From Metellina segmentata (taxonomy: Eukaryota > Arthropoda > Arachnida > Araneae > Tetragnathidae): a DNA stretch of 64,000 nucleotides. This document shows, piece after piece, positions 12,583-23,200 of the stretch (positions are counted from its first letter, which is position 1; each line of letters begins with the position of its first letter). The notes below the pieces were generated by a model. It made no database searches and had not been told where the DNA came from. It saw nothing but the letters and a program-made list of their open reading frames with translations. The stretch lies in NCBI GenBank assembly GCA_947359465.1, contig OX375879.1:119862557-119926556 (forward strand), read 5' to 3'. The position numbers were made by a program, and so were the translations under genes.

Positions 12583-15003
12583 AAAAAGGGATAATTAAAA
12601 ACAGCTGTTCGGAATATTCTGCCCCTATAGTGCTTTGTAAGAAAAAAGATGGGAATCACAGACTTTGTGTCGATTTCCGAAAGCTCAACGAAAAAATAAT
12701 TAAGGACCGTTTCCCGTTACCTCTAATCGAAGACGTGTTGGACAAATTGGAGGACTCGCAAGTCTTCACAACGTTAGATTTGAAAAACGGCTTTTTTCAC
12801 GTCGACATAGAAAAGGAGAGTACAAAGTACACCTCTTTTGTTACCCACGAGGGACAGTATGAGTTTTTAAAGACACCTTTTGGATTGTCAACCAGTCCAA
12901 GTGTATTTGAAAGATATATTTTTCACGTTTTTAAGGATTTGTTAAAAGATAAAACTGTTATTATTTATGTAGATGATATTATCATACCAGCCATGAATGA
13001 GGTAGAGGGTTTAGAAAAATTAGAACGTGTTTTAAATACGGCGTCAATGTACGGATTAGAACTAAACTTAAAAAAGTGTCAGTTTCTGAAACGAAAGATA
13101 GAATTCTTGTGTGTGTGTGTGTGTGGGTTACGTAGTAGAAAAAGGAACTATAAAGCCTTCACCTTTAAAAACTGCAGCCGTACGGAACTTCCCACAACCC
13201 AAAAATGCCAAACAAATACAGAGTTTTCTGGGGTTGACCGGTTATTTTCGAAAGTTTGTTCGAGATTATGCCAAGATAGCGAAGCCCCTCAGTGATTTAC
13301 TTCGTGATAATAGGGAATTCCATTTTGGGTCGAAGGAGAAAACTGCATTTCACGAATTAAAGCAGGCCTTGACTGGCGAGCCGGTGCTACAAATTTTCAG
13401 ACAAGGACCGCCACTGGAACTTCATTGTGATGCAAGCTCACACGGATTCGGAGCAGTGCTATTGCAACAGGCAGATGACGGAAAGATGTATCCAATTCAA
13501 TACATGAGTAAGACAACAGCACAACAAGAAAAATACGGCAGCTATGAATTAGAAATTCTAGCAGTGATCGAAGCTTTGAAAAAATTCCGGAATTATCTAC
13601 TCGGAACCAAATTTAAAATAATGACGGATTGCTCAGCCTTCCAGCAAACCATGAGCAAGAAGGACTTAACCCCTAAGATAGCGAGATGGGCGTTAATCAT
13701 GGAGGAATTCGAATACGAAATAATTCATCGACCAAGTGCTCAAATGAGACATGCAGATGCTTTGAGCCGAAATGTCGCTGTGATAGTACCGCAACCAACG
13801 GGTGAAGAAATAACGTGCAAGTTAGCAGCAGCCCAACGACAAGATGAGTATATTCAAGTTATTAAAGAATTATTGATGAGAGGGGAGAAGAACGACTACT
13901 TGATCAAAAACGATGTATTATATCGATATGAAAACGGAAGTGAACTGCCTGTCGTCCCCGAGAGGATGCAATCAGATATTATAAAGGAATTCCATCAAAA
14001 AGGACATTTTGCCGTGGCGAAGACCGAGGAGTTAGTGAAAAGAGATTTTTCCATTCCAGGACTCAGGAAAAAAGTGGAGAACGTCATAATGAACTGCGTT
14101 AAGTGCATCTTGACGAATAAGAAAAGGGGCAAGCAAGAGGGTCAATTAAATCCAATACCCAAAGGGAGTGTACCGCTTAGTACATACCATATTGATTTTC
14201 TGGGACCTCTAGCGACAACAAATAAACACTATCAACACATCTTCGCTGTGATAGATGCCTTCACTAAATTTACTTGGCTCTATCCTGTAAAATCAACTTC
14301 TACACGTGATGCGTTGGAGAAGCTAGAATCGCAGTCACATATTTTCGGAAATCCGTCAAGAATAATTTCAGATCGAGGCACCGCATTCACATCCAAAGAA
14401 TTCGAAGGTTACTGCGACGAAAGAAGCATTGAACACTTCAAAATCACCACAGGAGTACCTCGAGGAAATGGTCAAATCGAACGAATATTTGAAACTGTGA
14501 TACCGGTACTGACGAAATTAGCGATCAACGAACCAGAAAAGTGGTTTAAATATGTCAACTCAATTCAAAGAATTTTGAACAGCACCTCTAGTAAAAGTAC
14601 AAAAATCACACCATTTGAATTGCTAACAGGAGTATCAATGAAGAACAAAGAAGATCTGAAGGTCAGAGAAATGTTGGAACAAGAATATGAAGAATGGTTC
14701 ATAAGAAACCGAGAAGGACTTAGGGAAGAAGCTAAGGAACAAATCCTAAGGATGCAAGAAGAAAACCGAAAACAGTATAATCGGAAGCGGAAACCTGCAA
14801 GAAAGTATGCAGAAGGAGACCTGGTAGCGATACAGAGGACCCAATTTGGAGCAGGACTCAAATTACGACCAAAATATCTGGGCCCATACGAAATTATCAA
14901 CAGGAAACCACACGACCGTTACGAGGTGAGGAAAGTGGGCAGTCACGAAGGACCTATCAACACGTCCACTGCTGCCGAACACATGAAACCATGGACTAAT
15001 TAA
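12564..15003 (+). pseudogene. Gypsy pol: reverse transcriptase, RNase H, integrase
   Basis: Reverse transcriptase blocks are visible as LCVDFRKLNEK, FTTLDLKNGFFHV, TPFGLSTSPSVF and the catalytic YVDD at 12966-12977. The frame is then broken at about 13107-13126 by a run of TG dinucleotides between EFL and GYVVEKGTIKPSP. Downstream it is open to 15003. RNase H has LHCDASSHGFGAVLLQQ and HADALSRN. Integrase has a zinc-binding HQKGH...NCVKC region, then YHIDFLGPL, SDRGTAF and NGQIERIFE, which supply the D, D and E. A basic C-terminal tail follows. The domain order and the integrase after RNase H identify Ty3/gypsy. A functional copy would synthesise and integrate the element's cDNA. Confidence 0.92.
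13107..13126 (+). repeat. (TG)n microsatellite inside the pol frame
   Basis: About eight extra TG units sit between codons for EFL and GYVVEKG, where the family has no insertion. This shifts the reading frame between the reverse transcriptase and RNase H parts. Confidence 0.8.
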
Positions 15004-15183
15004 CTTTAAAGAACTCTGGGAAAGAGAAACTAATGTGGAGAGAAAAATTATGTTTATTTTCAGCAATTCTCTCAAAAGTGAAATAGATACTTTTTTTTTG
15101 TTTTTTTTATTTTTTTAGGTCCCATTGTACGTGCCTAAATGAGTGCAGTGATGTTCGGGGCGAACACCGTCAGGATGCCCCAG

Positions 15184-15519
15184 TGTAGGAACGGAATTCT
15201 TTCGTCTCCCCACCTACTATCGAAAGGAGAAAGGGACTATTTCATCCAGGAAACGGAACACCACGAACGCTAGGGGGAAAAAGGCTTGATCCCTTGCCCG
15301 CGGCGGAGGGTCTTTAGTTTTTTGTGTGATCGGAGAGAGTCGAGACCTGTGTGGCCGCTCTTCCGTGCTTTTTTTATGCGAATCTATTGAGACCTCTGTG
15401 GCTCATATGTGTACCATCTTCAATTAATGTAATAAATGTTATGTTTTACAACACGTGGACTCATTCCAAAATACCATATCAAGTAATAGCTACAGTGCCA
15501 TTCCAGTGTTGACATCACA
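15184..15519 (+). repeat. 3' LTR of the gypsy element
   Basis: This is the direct repeat partner of 10179-10514, reading as identical. It is preceded by GGATGCCCCAG rather than a long purine tract. Confidence 0.95.
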
Positions 15520-15539
15520 TTATTATTATTATACAGATT

Positions 15540-15705
15540 TCTTCTTAAAAAAGGACATCTTTAGAACAAGTCTTTGTAAAAGACCAGTCGGATAATCTAC
15601 CTAAATTGAATGGTATATCCATGTTTTCTTTCCTGGGAAACCATCCAAATTTTATGGGAGTAGAAATAAAAGGCGTAAAAGCGAAGAGTAAGATAATATT
15701 TTGTA
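15540..15705 (+). pseudogene. Second ISL2EU-like protein, N-terminal exon (copy A)
   Basis: After a polypyrimidine-poor (ATT)n stretch and ACAG, the sequence reads, with frame slips, as the counterpart of the cleaner copy B exon at 53830-53985. Shared segments include KRPVG/KGQSDNLPK, FLGNHPNF and GVKAK. In copy A several frameshifts and an in-frame stop destroy it. In ISL2EU elements a second gene encodes a YqaJ-type nuclease, and this short exon resembles the N-terminus that often precedes such proteins. The nuclease domain itself is not visible. Confidence 0.5.
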
Positions 15706-16970
15706 CAACATATTTATTAAAAAAAATGTATTTTTATATTGCTTTTAAAGAGTAGTGCTATTATCAAAAAGTTGTACTTAAGAAAATAGAATATTAATAT
15801 AGTTGTTGTCTTTTCCTTAATAAGTAACTCATTCATTCTGAAATAGATTTTTTTATATAGATAATCGGAATAGTATATCAAATAAGAGCTTTATATTAGG
15901 AAAATAATTTCAAAGTAGATTAAAATTGTAGGGGCATCAAAATGTGAATTTTGGAAGCTAACATAAAATTAATTTTTTAGCAAAATTATTTTTGTTAGTT
16001 AATGAACAATAGTTTTTTAAATATATTTAAGCTGTAAAACGTAATGTACTAAAGGCTGATCCAAAAATAACATGTGTAGAGAAACTTGTTGCGAGAATAG
16101 GAGCATTAAATATTGAACACAACATTTGGTAGCCCAATATTTTAAACCATGAAGAAGGTAGTGTGATAATTTGATTGAAATTACAAGAATTTAAAGCCTT
16201 GCAGTTTTATAAAATTATGCAAATTTAAAACAAAATTCGTAATTGTTTAAAAATATTAGTTTTAATGTTAAACAAATGAGGTGAAAGCTATGTTGCTTCG
16301 TACTGCAACAGAGACGATACTCCCAGAAGTTTTCCATGTCATTCTCCAACTATAAAATAAAGTAATATATGAATTAAAAATTTTCACTTGTAGCACTATT
16401 TATCAAAATGTGTTAACACTAGTTTTTAACTTCAATTTCTTATTTTTAATAGAAATATTTGTACAATGTCTTTTTTTAATAAATTAATTTTACGTTTATT
16501 CCAACTTTTCACTTTTAAAATAAATTTTTTATATACATTTATGTAATGTAAAAAAATATTAAAGTTTTTAATTTCAAATTTAGAATAATTATTTTTTAAT
16601 TATAAATCTTAATTCTACTGACACTTATTCCATAATACTTATCATTAAGTTTAAAGAAGAAATGTGACACAGTTTTACCAAGTGTATGAATAACTGCAAA
16701 TTAATTATCATGAGTATAATAATTCAATGTTTATTGATGTTAGCTCTCTCTATATTTTTTAACCAGTTTTTTTATTTATAAATATATAATATTCCAATAT
16801 TTATTTATTAAATTCTTTCTCATAAAACAAGAAATTCTGCATTAGGAGGGACTTGATACAGAAATAATGTTTTCGTTTTAGCAAAAACACTAGTAGTCAT
16901 CCACAAGATTAAATCACACAATGCTTATTTAAAAACAATTAAAAATACAAATAATTTTTGGTATTTTAAA
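15706..16970. other. Non-coding interior of ISL2EU-like copy A
   Basis: AT-rich sequence that aligns in reverse with 52975-53830 of copy B, apart from extra DNA near 16200-16620. No further coding segment is recognised on either strand. Confidence 0.5.
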
Positions 16971-16975
16971 TTTAC

Positions 16976-17194
16976 CGAAAAATGATTTTCACAGCAATGC
17001 AAGCAAGAAGTATAAGACAGATTTTTGTTTTTCCTTTCATCTCTTTTAATAACGCTGCACCATCTTCTACGAACTTGTTCATATTTTGGTACAACAAAAA
17101 ATACTCTTTTGGTGTTTTAATCGTTGAATTATGACACAAACGGAACAATACAATATTTGTAATTCTCCTTTTTAACTATTTTCGAATCTTCCAT
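16976..17194 (-). pseudogene. THAP zinc-finger exon of ISL2EU-like copy A
   Basis: Starting from ATG (complement of 17192-17194) the product begins MEDSKIVKKENYKYCIVPF. After a one-base slip it continues as a THAP finger: HNSTIKTPKRVFFVVPKYE, QVRRRWCSVIKR and a final CLHCCENHFR. The C..C...C..H residues are present but spread over two frames. A splice donor (GGTAAAT) follows. Copy B has the same slip at the same place, so it predates the separation of the two copies. The frame points inward toward the second gene. Confidence 0.7.
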
Positions 17195-17486
17195 TGCTGT
17201 GTGTGTGTGTGAATTAATAAAAAATCTGTAAAAATAAGACTATTAAAAGATACCCATAGAGACAACACAGTTCAAGGAACGTTCGATGGGAAAATCGTGT
17301 ACGATGACGTCACAGGCAAGAATGGTTAACGACTGCAGTTTTTCGTTAAAAGTGACGTCAGAGCAATTTAAAAAGCGTTTTAAATACAATTAATATCGTC
17401 AGATTGCAGTTCAAGTGGCATTTCTCTAAGTAGTTTTTCCATGCTCTTTCATTTAAAATTGAAATTGAAAAACTTGCATATTGTCC

Positions 17487-18660
17487 ATTGTTGGAGAGGA
17501 TTAATACATCACCGTGGTACGCACTCCAGGTTGACGAATCTACAGATATTGACAACAAGGCAATACTAATTTTTTATGTGCGATATCTATATCAGGAGGA
17601 TGTGCATGAGGATTTGTTATGTGCACTATCTTTGCCAATCAACAGCACAGGAGCAGAACTGTTCAAGTCTCTAGATGGTTATATATCAGGACCACTAAAA
17701 TGATCCTTTTGTGTCGGCATATGCACAGACGGAGCTGCTGCCATGACCGGACGATTGTCTGGTTTAAGTGCTCGGATTAAGGAGGTGACACCTGTGAGTG
17801 AATCTAAGAATTGTCTCATTCACAGGAAAATGCTGGCAAGCCGAAAAATGTCACTGGAATTTAACAGCGTATTGATGGATGTCGTTAAAGTTTTAAACCA
17901 CATCAAAGCACACGCTCTTAACTCGCGCCTGTTTGAGCAGCTTTCTAAGGAGATGGACGCAGAGTACAGATGATTTCTCTTATAGACAGATATAAGATGG
18001 TTATCCAGAGAAAAATCGCTAATCAGAGTATTTGAATTACAAGAGACATTGCAAAGATTTCTCTAGAAAAGAAGTCACCGCTGGCAGCACATTTCAGTGA
18101 CAAGGAATGGGTCGCAAAACTGGCTTACCTGTGTGACATATTCAGCCTGCTCAATGAACTCAATCTGTGCCTTCAGGGGAAAATGAAAACTGTTTTCAAG
18201 TTGGCAGACAAAAATAGCTGCATTTAAAGCCAAACTGGAGTTGATGGGATGGCGCGTGAACAGAGGCATTTTGGACATGTTTCAGACATTAGCGGGGATT
18301 TTAGGCGAGACATTTGGCAACAAATCAGGCGAATCTAGCATGTCTGTGCAATAATATTGACTGCTGGAGATTGCATATGATGCCGACGTTAAACTACGTT
18401 CGAGACAACAACTCTGCCGATTAAAGTCATGGCGGAATACCCTGAGATTGCCACTACAGCACTTAAATCCCTATTGCCATTTCCGACAACCTATCTGTGA
18501 AGTGGGGTTTTTCTGCAGTGACAGCAACCAAAACAAAACAACGGAATAAACTGGACATAAGCAACACACTTCGGGTGTCATTGTCTCCTATTACCCCCAG
18601 ATAGAACCGTCTAGTTGCAAAGAAACAAGCTCAGGGTTCTCATTGATTTAGCGTTCTAGT
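17487..18660 (+). pseudogene. hAT transposase, catalytic and C-terminal part
   Basis: The gene resumes with LLERINTSPWYALQVDESTD, ILIFYVRYLYQEDVHEDLL and CVGICTDGAAAMTGRLSGL. HRKMLASRKMS, VLNHIKAHALNSRLFEQL, an IRWLSREKSL segment, KKSPLAAHFSDKEWVAKLAY and CDIFSLLNELNLCLQGKM follow. These are the RNase H-fold and insertion-domain blocks of ZBED5-like hAT transposases. Single stops (17701, 17971, about 18225) and small shifts break the frame. The region 18300-18660 retains only scattered C-terminal dimerisation-like residues. Confidence 0.85.
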
Positions 18661-18867
18661 GAGTTAAAATGCTAAATCACTTTATATTCATCTTTTGGTG
18701 TAACTGTATTTTATTTTGAAGCCATGTTTAAATACAATTAAATTAAAATTATTAAATCAAAACAATATAAAATATAAACAATCAACGCCCCTCCCCTCTC
18801 AGCGGGCCGCGGTAAAATTATCAAACGTTGACCGGTCCGGGGGCGATCAAAAGGTTGTGGAGCACTG

Positions 18868-19475
18868 ATTTAGATGATTTAGAAAGATTTATTTCTCCCG
18901 ATTACATAGCTGAGAAGCTTGATACTTATGACTTTCTCAGAAACAATCAAAAGAGAAGCTCATCTCCTACAATTCATAGAAAAATCTACAGTTCCAGAGA
19001 TGAAATTCTGAAGACTGTACCGCTCCAGAAGACAAATCAGGCAAACAGAACCAGTTGTATAAAAGATATTGACTATCAGGAGCGACCAGCGCAGACTTGT
19101 TATGGCTGTGTCGCAAAGTCGGATTCATTAAAGCTAACTGTCCAGTTTGCAATCATTCCACGAATTTGCCTCAGCTCATGACAATCAGGAGCAACCAGCG
19201 CGGAATTGTTATGGCTGTAAAAAAGTCGGATTCATTAAAGCTAACTGTCCAGTTTGCAATCTTTCCACGAAATTTGTATCAACTCGTTTTGAGATTAATC
19301 AAATTGATAGACCAGCCAACTCTAATGAAGTTCCAGTTATGAATATTACGATAAATGGACTATTTGGCACAGCAGTGCAGGCAGTGGAGCAAGTCACTCT
19401 ATCACAGGCGAAAGATTGTACCATGTACTTCAAGATGAAGGAGTAGTGAAAGGAGTGTTGGATTTTGTTTTGCAA
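18868..19475 (+). pseudogene. Retroelement gag/protease remnant, 3' part
   Basis: This is the continuation of the gag interrupted at 8886. After the duplicated target the frame reads DDLERFISPDYIAEKLDTYD and then a zinc-knuckle region with TCYGC and GFIKANCPVCN, present twice (see 19070-19275). A protease-like segment follows, with GSGASHSITGERLYHVLQ at about 19376-19430; the catalytic Asp of D-S-G is replaced by Gly and the frame shifts twice. Confidence 0.75.
19070..19275 (+). repeat. 107-bp tandem duplication of the gag zinc knuckle
   Basis: Two copies share AAAGTCGGATTCATTAAAGC and CTAACTGTCCAGTTTGCAAT. The AAGTCGG motif starts at 19116 and 19223. The period is not a multiple of three, so the two CCHC-like copies lie in different frames. 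Confidence 0.85.
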
Positions 19476-19479
19476 AGCA

Positions 19480-19862
19480 AGCTTTCTCTTCAGATATATA
19501 GCTTACAAATTACTCTTTTAGAAAATCAAAGGGATGCTGTTCGCTTCTTGTGGCCCAACGACCATTTTTCGGACTATAGGTTCCAAGTCTTAAAATTTAC
19601 CCGAGTTTTATTTGAGTCAACACCTATCCTTTTCTATCGTCGTTATCTATACTACTAACTAATATACTAACACCATATGAAATGGTTTACTGAAATTTTT
19701 CCCTCAAGAGTTGAAATATTGGATGCTTACTTTTATGTTGATGATTTAAGTCCAGGTGCAGACAGTGCGCATAAAGCACTCAAAACCTCAAGTGAGGCGA
19801 GAAACATGATACTCGAAGCCAATATTAGTCTTCAACAATGGATTACAATTTATGACCCGTTA
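19480..19862 (+). pseudogene. BEL/Pao-like reverse transcriptase fragment
   Basis: NQRDAVRFLWPNDHF and YRFQVLKFTRVLFES resemble the RDALRFLW...YRF.RV.FG block of BEL/Pao reverse transcriptases. After stops near 19656, DAYFYVDDLSPGADSAHKAL (about 19716) carries the YVDD active site, followed by EARNMILEANISLQQW. The part between the protease and this block is missing. It could be a continuation of the same element or a separate insertion abutting it. It ends about 280 bp upstream of the P450 start codon. Confidence 0.7.
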
Positions 19863-20069
19863 TTTTAAAAATCTCCAACGGCAAAAGCCAAAGACCAATC
19901 AGAGATCAAGTCTAGAAGAACACCTGCAGAAGAGGTTTCGTTTTCGCATACTCTTCGCAAGTCGTAAAGCTCGCGAAGCTAAGACAACAGCTGGCGAGCA
20001 GCTGGCGCCAGTATCTCACGATGTCACAAGGCCTTTTGCAGCGCTGAGGCAATAATTTAAGCGATAGAG

Positions 20070-20076
20070 TATAAAG
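20070..20076 (+). promoter_or_regulatory. Candidate TATA box of the P450 gene
   Basis: TATAAAG lies 72 bases before the P450 start codon. It would place transcription start near 20098-20103, leaving a short 5' leader. There is no independent evidence for the start site. Confidence 0.55.
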
Positions 20077-20141
20077 CAGGACCCCGCATTGTTCTTACTT
20101 CTCTGTTTGATAAAAAGAACGCACTTCAGACTCAGCCCAAC

Positions 20142-20227
20142 ATGAACTTGATAGGAATTGACCTTTTGCTTGGGCCTCTGGTAGCCACATGCGTATTAGG
20201 ATTAATGACAATCGTCCTGCTTGCACG
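20142..20227 (+). CDS. P450 exon 1 (signal anchor)
   Basis: ATG follows a TATA candidate. It codes for 28 residues beginning MNLIGIDLLLGP, a single hydrophobic helix, and ends with two bases of an Arg codon before GTAAGA. The start is chosen because it is the only ATG in frame before the hydrophobic segment. Confidence 0.85.
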
Positions 20228-23200
20228 GTAAGAACATATCATTTCGATATTTTACAATTTACCGAATAATCAACCTTCTTGGTGGTTTGCCCTGTAGTGA
20301 TGAGCCTCTCATACCAAAAACTATGCCTAAATGTCAGCAGCTCTGTGCAAGAGACAATCTGGTTTTTCAACATGGAGTAATAGAGCAGTTTTACCTCGAC
20401 GAGGTATCTCGTCATTTGCAAATCTGATAAGATCTTGATGGGTAAATTATCTCGTCAAACCAATTAAAGGGTTAACTTTCCTCACAAAAATTCGTAAGAT
20501 GTTTCAGCTGTTGCTACTTTCCATCAATAAATTCGTTAAACAAATTTTAAAAGCAAGGTTGGTATACGTATTGTTAATGGAATCGTCAATAATAGTCTCT
20601 CTCTCACCAAAGATACACTACTACATCTAAAATAGACGTATTATAAGCCACATAATCGCCTCTGTGTTAGAGAAACGAACTAAAATATTGAAAGGAAGAT
20701 TTGCTTGTTGGTATATTAATAAAATTTTACTTCATATATAATTTCCTTATCTTGTGCCTGAGAGCTATTATATGACAGAACGGTTCCTGAGTGTTGACCA
20801 AATAACCTTACGTGGTTGTAACCATGCACAATATATCTTAAGGTTTATTCAAACCACAAGACGTGTGCATACAGCTTGTAGTGTGGCCGATTGGAATTTC
20901 CCTTCAATATTCCTCTTCAGATATCCCTAATCACAGGGGAAAATGCGCATTGAATCAGAGAATCAAACAAGACTAACCCAAGATAAGATAGTTTGTGCAC
21001 AAACTAGCTTATAACTTCAGTCACGTTCATGACTTCTGTCGCGTTTTGCACCTCTTCACACAATTTGATAGGGTAAAAATGACAAGAAAGAGACTTGTAG
21101 AGGGCTCTCGGTTTGCTCTCCAAGTGTTTCTTCCACCTAAGAAATTTATGAGGAACGTATGACCTTTAATTGTGACATACACACTACTAGCAGAAGTACC
21201 TGGCTTTGCTCGGGTTGAATTAATTTTATGTTGATTGACTAGTCATCATGAATTTTTTTTTTTTGAAGAATGTTAGCACCATTTAAGTGTAAAGAAAAAA
21301 GAAACGGAAAGTGGCTACAAATATTCCTGTGCTTTCATTTTGAGTAAAAATGGCGAATTTTTGGCGTATAGTTTTGCACTTGATTTTCCTAAGAATATGT
21401 TTTACTTGTGGTATTCTTGCACCTAGTATGCAATATTTTCACATTTTATCATCAATATGAGAGAATGGTAAATTAAATTGTTACGGCATTCGTGACTAAT
21501 TTAGTTTCAGAAGCAAGCACACTTTTTCCTGAAAATTCCATTCAGCGGCGTGTGGAATAACGGTGATTGTGTCAGAAATAAAAGTCATCAGTGTAGATAA
21601 ATTAAACTCAATCGATTACAATTTTTAATGAACAGAAGGTTGATATTACAGCGCTTTTACAAAAAGGTAATCACTGCTTTCTATGAATAATTCACATTCA
21701 CATGTGTCTAAGTTGCATAAGAACAGCTTCAATAAATAGAGTAAGCAGCCTCGACTTTCTGCCTCCAAAGACAAGAAATTTCAATTTTTCAAAATGACTA
21801 ACTGTAATAATAATCCAATGTCAACAAAGTCTTGTTTAAATTTCCCCTTTCTCCAACAGACACAAAGTTTTAAATTGAACCCTTATGGTACTTTTTATAT
21901 TTAAAAATTCAATTTCTAAATGAAAAGCAAGTATCCATTTAGAATGATAGATGTAGTAACTTGAGTGTGGAGTACAGCTTTCAACAACACCCCACCCATG
22001 TAAATTAAAAAAAGCCAATCTATATATATAATTCTCTTACGTGGCACGCAAAAAAGACGTTATTAGTTATAGCGTTTTGGCAACATTGTACGATTGTTTG
22101 TTTATCACGAAGCCTCGCGCTTCAATTGAATTTATAGCGTTATCGGATGAAATTTTATTGAAAAAAATGAATTTTAGTCGAGCTGTGTAGTTAATAATAG
22201 AAATCAAATAAAGCGGAGGATCTTTTCAGGGACATTTATAAAAAGGTCCTTTTCAGGGTCAACAATTATAGTTCAACAAGACGTTTGCACTACAACTTTC
22301 GACTACAAACTCAATGAAAACGCGTGGGTGGCTCAAGTGCAGGGGTAAATGTACATACAAACAACATGCTGGGTATTCAATTTCCAAATCAGCGCTCACA
22401 TTTCGAGTCAAAATTTGCTCAAAGTTTTCATTTGAATTCTGATTTCAGAGGTACTGTATATATCTTTTCTGAAAAACAGCAAACAATTTAGATTTGAAAA
22501 ATATTTTTTTGGAATATCATATTTTGTAAACAATTCCTTCTGCTAGGACACATGTCTTCATTGATGCGAGCGAAGCGAGCTTAGGTACGCTCAGCAATCC
22601 AATGGGGGTTGACGATCGTTAGCGAGCAGGGGACGGGCCCCCTAGTTAAATTTAATCGTCTTTCAATGAAAAGCTATATTAAAATTTTGAAATATATTTG
22701 AATAACAAGATATGAGTACCCATTTTAATTTAACGTAACCTATCATTTAAAAGTGTTTTTTTTAACTTAACCGGTCTTTTTAAGATCAGAAATTACACTT
22801 TAAAAATATTTTGATTTGTATATTTTATTGATTTTTATGATACAGCAATCTACGCACTTACATACAAACAAGGATTTAAAGAAATTTGGTCGCAATATAC
22901 ATATAACACCAAGAAATTACGCATGTCTTGTGATATTTTTGCAGGAAATAAATAAATCTTAAAAATCAAACTTATAAATAATAGTTCTGATGTAGGAAAT
23001 ATACCGGAATACACAAATACGAACAGAAACAAAATTCCGATTCTTGAAAAAAATGCAGAATTCTGAAGAAAAAACATCTGTTTTAACGTGTTGAATTTCG
23101 ACTTCCTGAATATATTCTGAAATAGAACAATTCGACAAAAAATAGTTTGAACAATATTGATAGCGACAGTAAAAATTTATTTTCCGACAGAACACATAAT

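Larger units (their letters stand above)
10179..15519 (+). mobile_element. Ty3/gypsy LTR retrotransposon
   Basis: Two LTRs of 336 bp (10179-10514 and 15184-15519) start TGTAGGAACGG and end GACATCACA. They bracket a primer-binding site, a gag-protease frame and a pol frame in the order protease, reverse transcriptase, RNase H, integrase, as in Ty3/gypsy. The probable target duplication is ATTAT: it precedes the left LTR at 10174-10178 and overlaps the last A of the right LTR, so it is ambiguous by one base. The uninterrupted copy at 52463-54291 has an (ATT)n run at the corresponding site. By eye the LTRs are identical, implying recent insertion, yet the coding region carries a stop and two frameshifts. 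Confidence 0.95.
9887..17486. mobile_element. ISL2EU-like THAP transposon, copy A (split by LTR element)
   Basis: The left end reads CACAAT|AAGGGATATGCA and the right end TGCATATTGTCC|ATTGTTGG. The interrupted hAT coding sequence implies a target CACAATTGTTGG, so AT was duplicated within the palindrome CAATTG. A second copy at 52463-54291 has the same ends and the same AT within TCAATTGA. Excluding the nested LTR element, copy A is about 2.25 kb. It carries two inward-facing reading frames: a THAP finger (- strand, near 17194) and a second protein (+ strand, near 15545). GG-type termini, a 2-bp AT duplication and THAP coding fit the ISL2EU superfamily as I know it. The superfamily name is an inference; the ends and duplication are seen. 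Confidence 0.78.
8887..18867 (+). mobile_element. hAT transposon with 8-bp TSD, host of two nested insertions
   Basis: The target duplication ATTTAGAT is present exactly at 8879-8886 and 18868-18875. The element starts CAGTGGTCCCCGGGCCGC and ends with ...GGAGCACTG, the inverse of CAGTGCTCC; both ends carry an internal ACCGGT block. Eight-base duplications and CAGTG termini are typical of hAT elements. Without the nested insertion at 9887-17486 the element is about 2.4 kb and carries a BED-finger transposase gene split in two. The insertion interrupts a gag gene, and the gag reading frame continues on both sides. Confidence 0.92.

Noticed and set aside
14565..14900. A 111-codon - strand frame
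   Set aside because: It is the antisense of the gypsy integrase C-terminal region.
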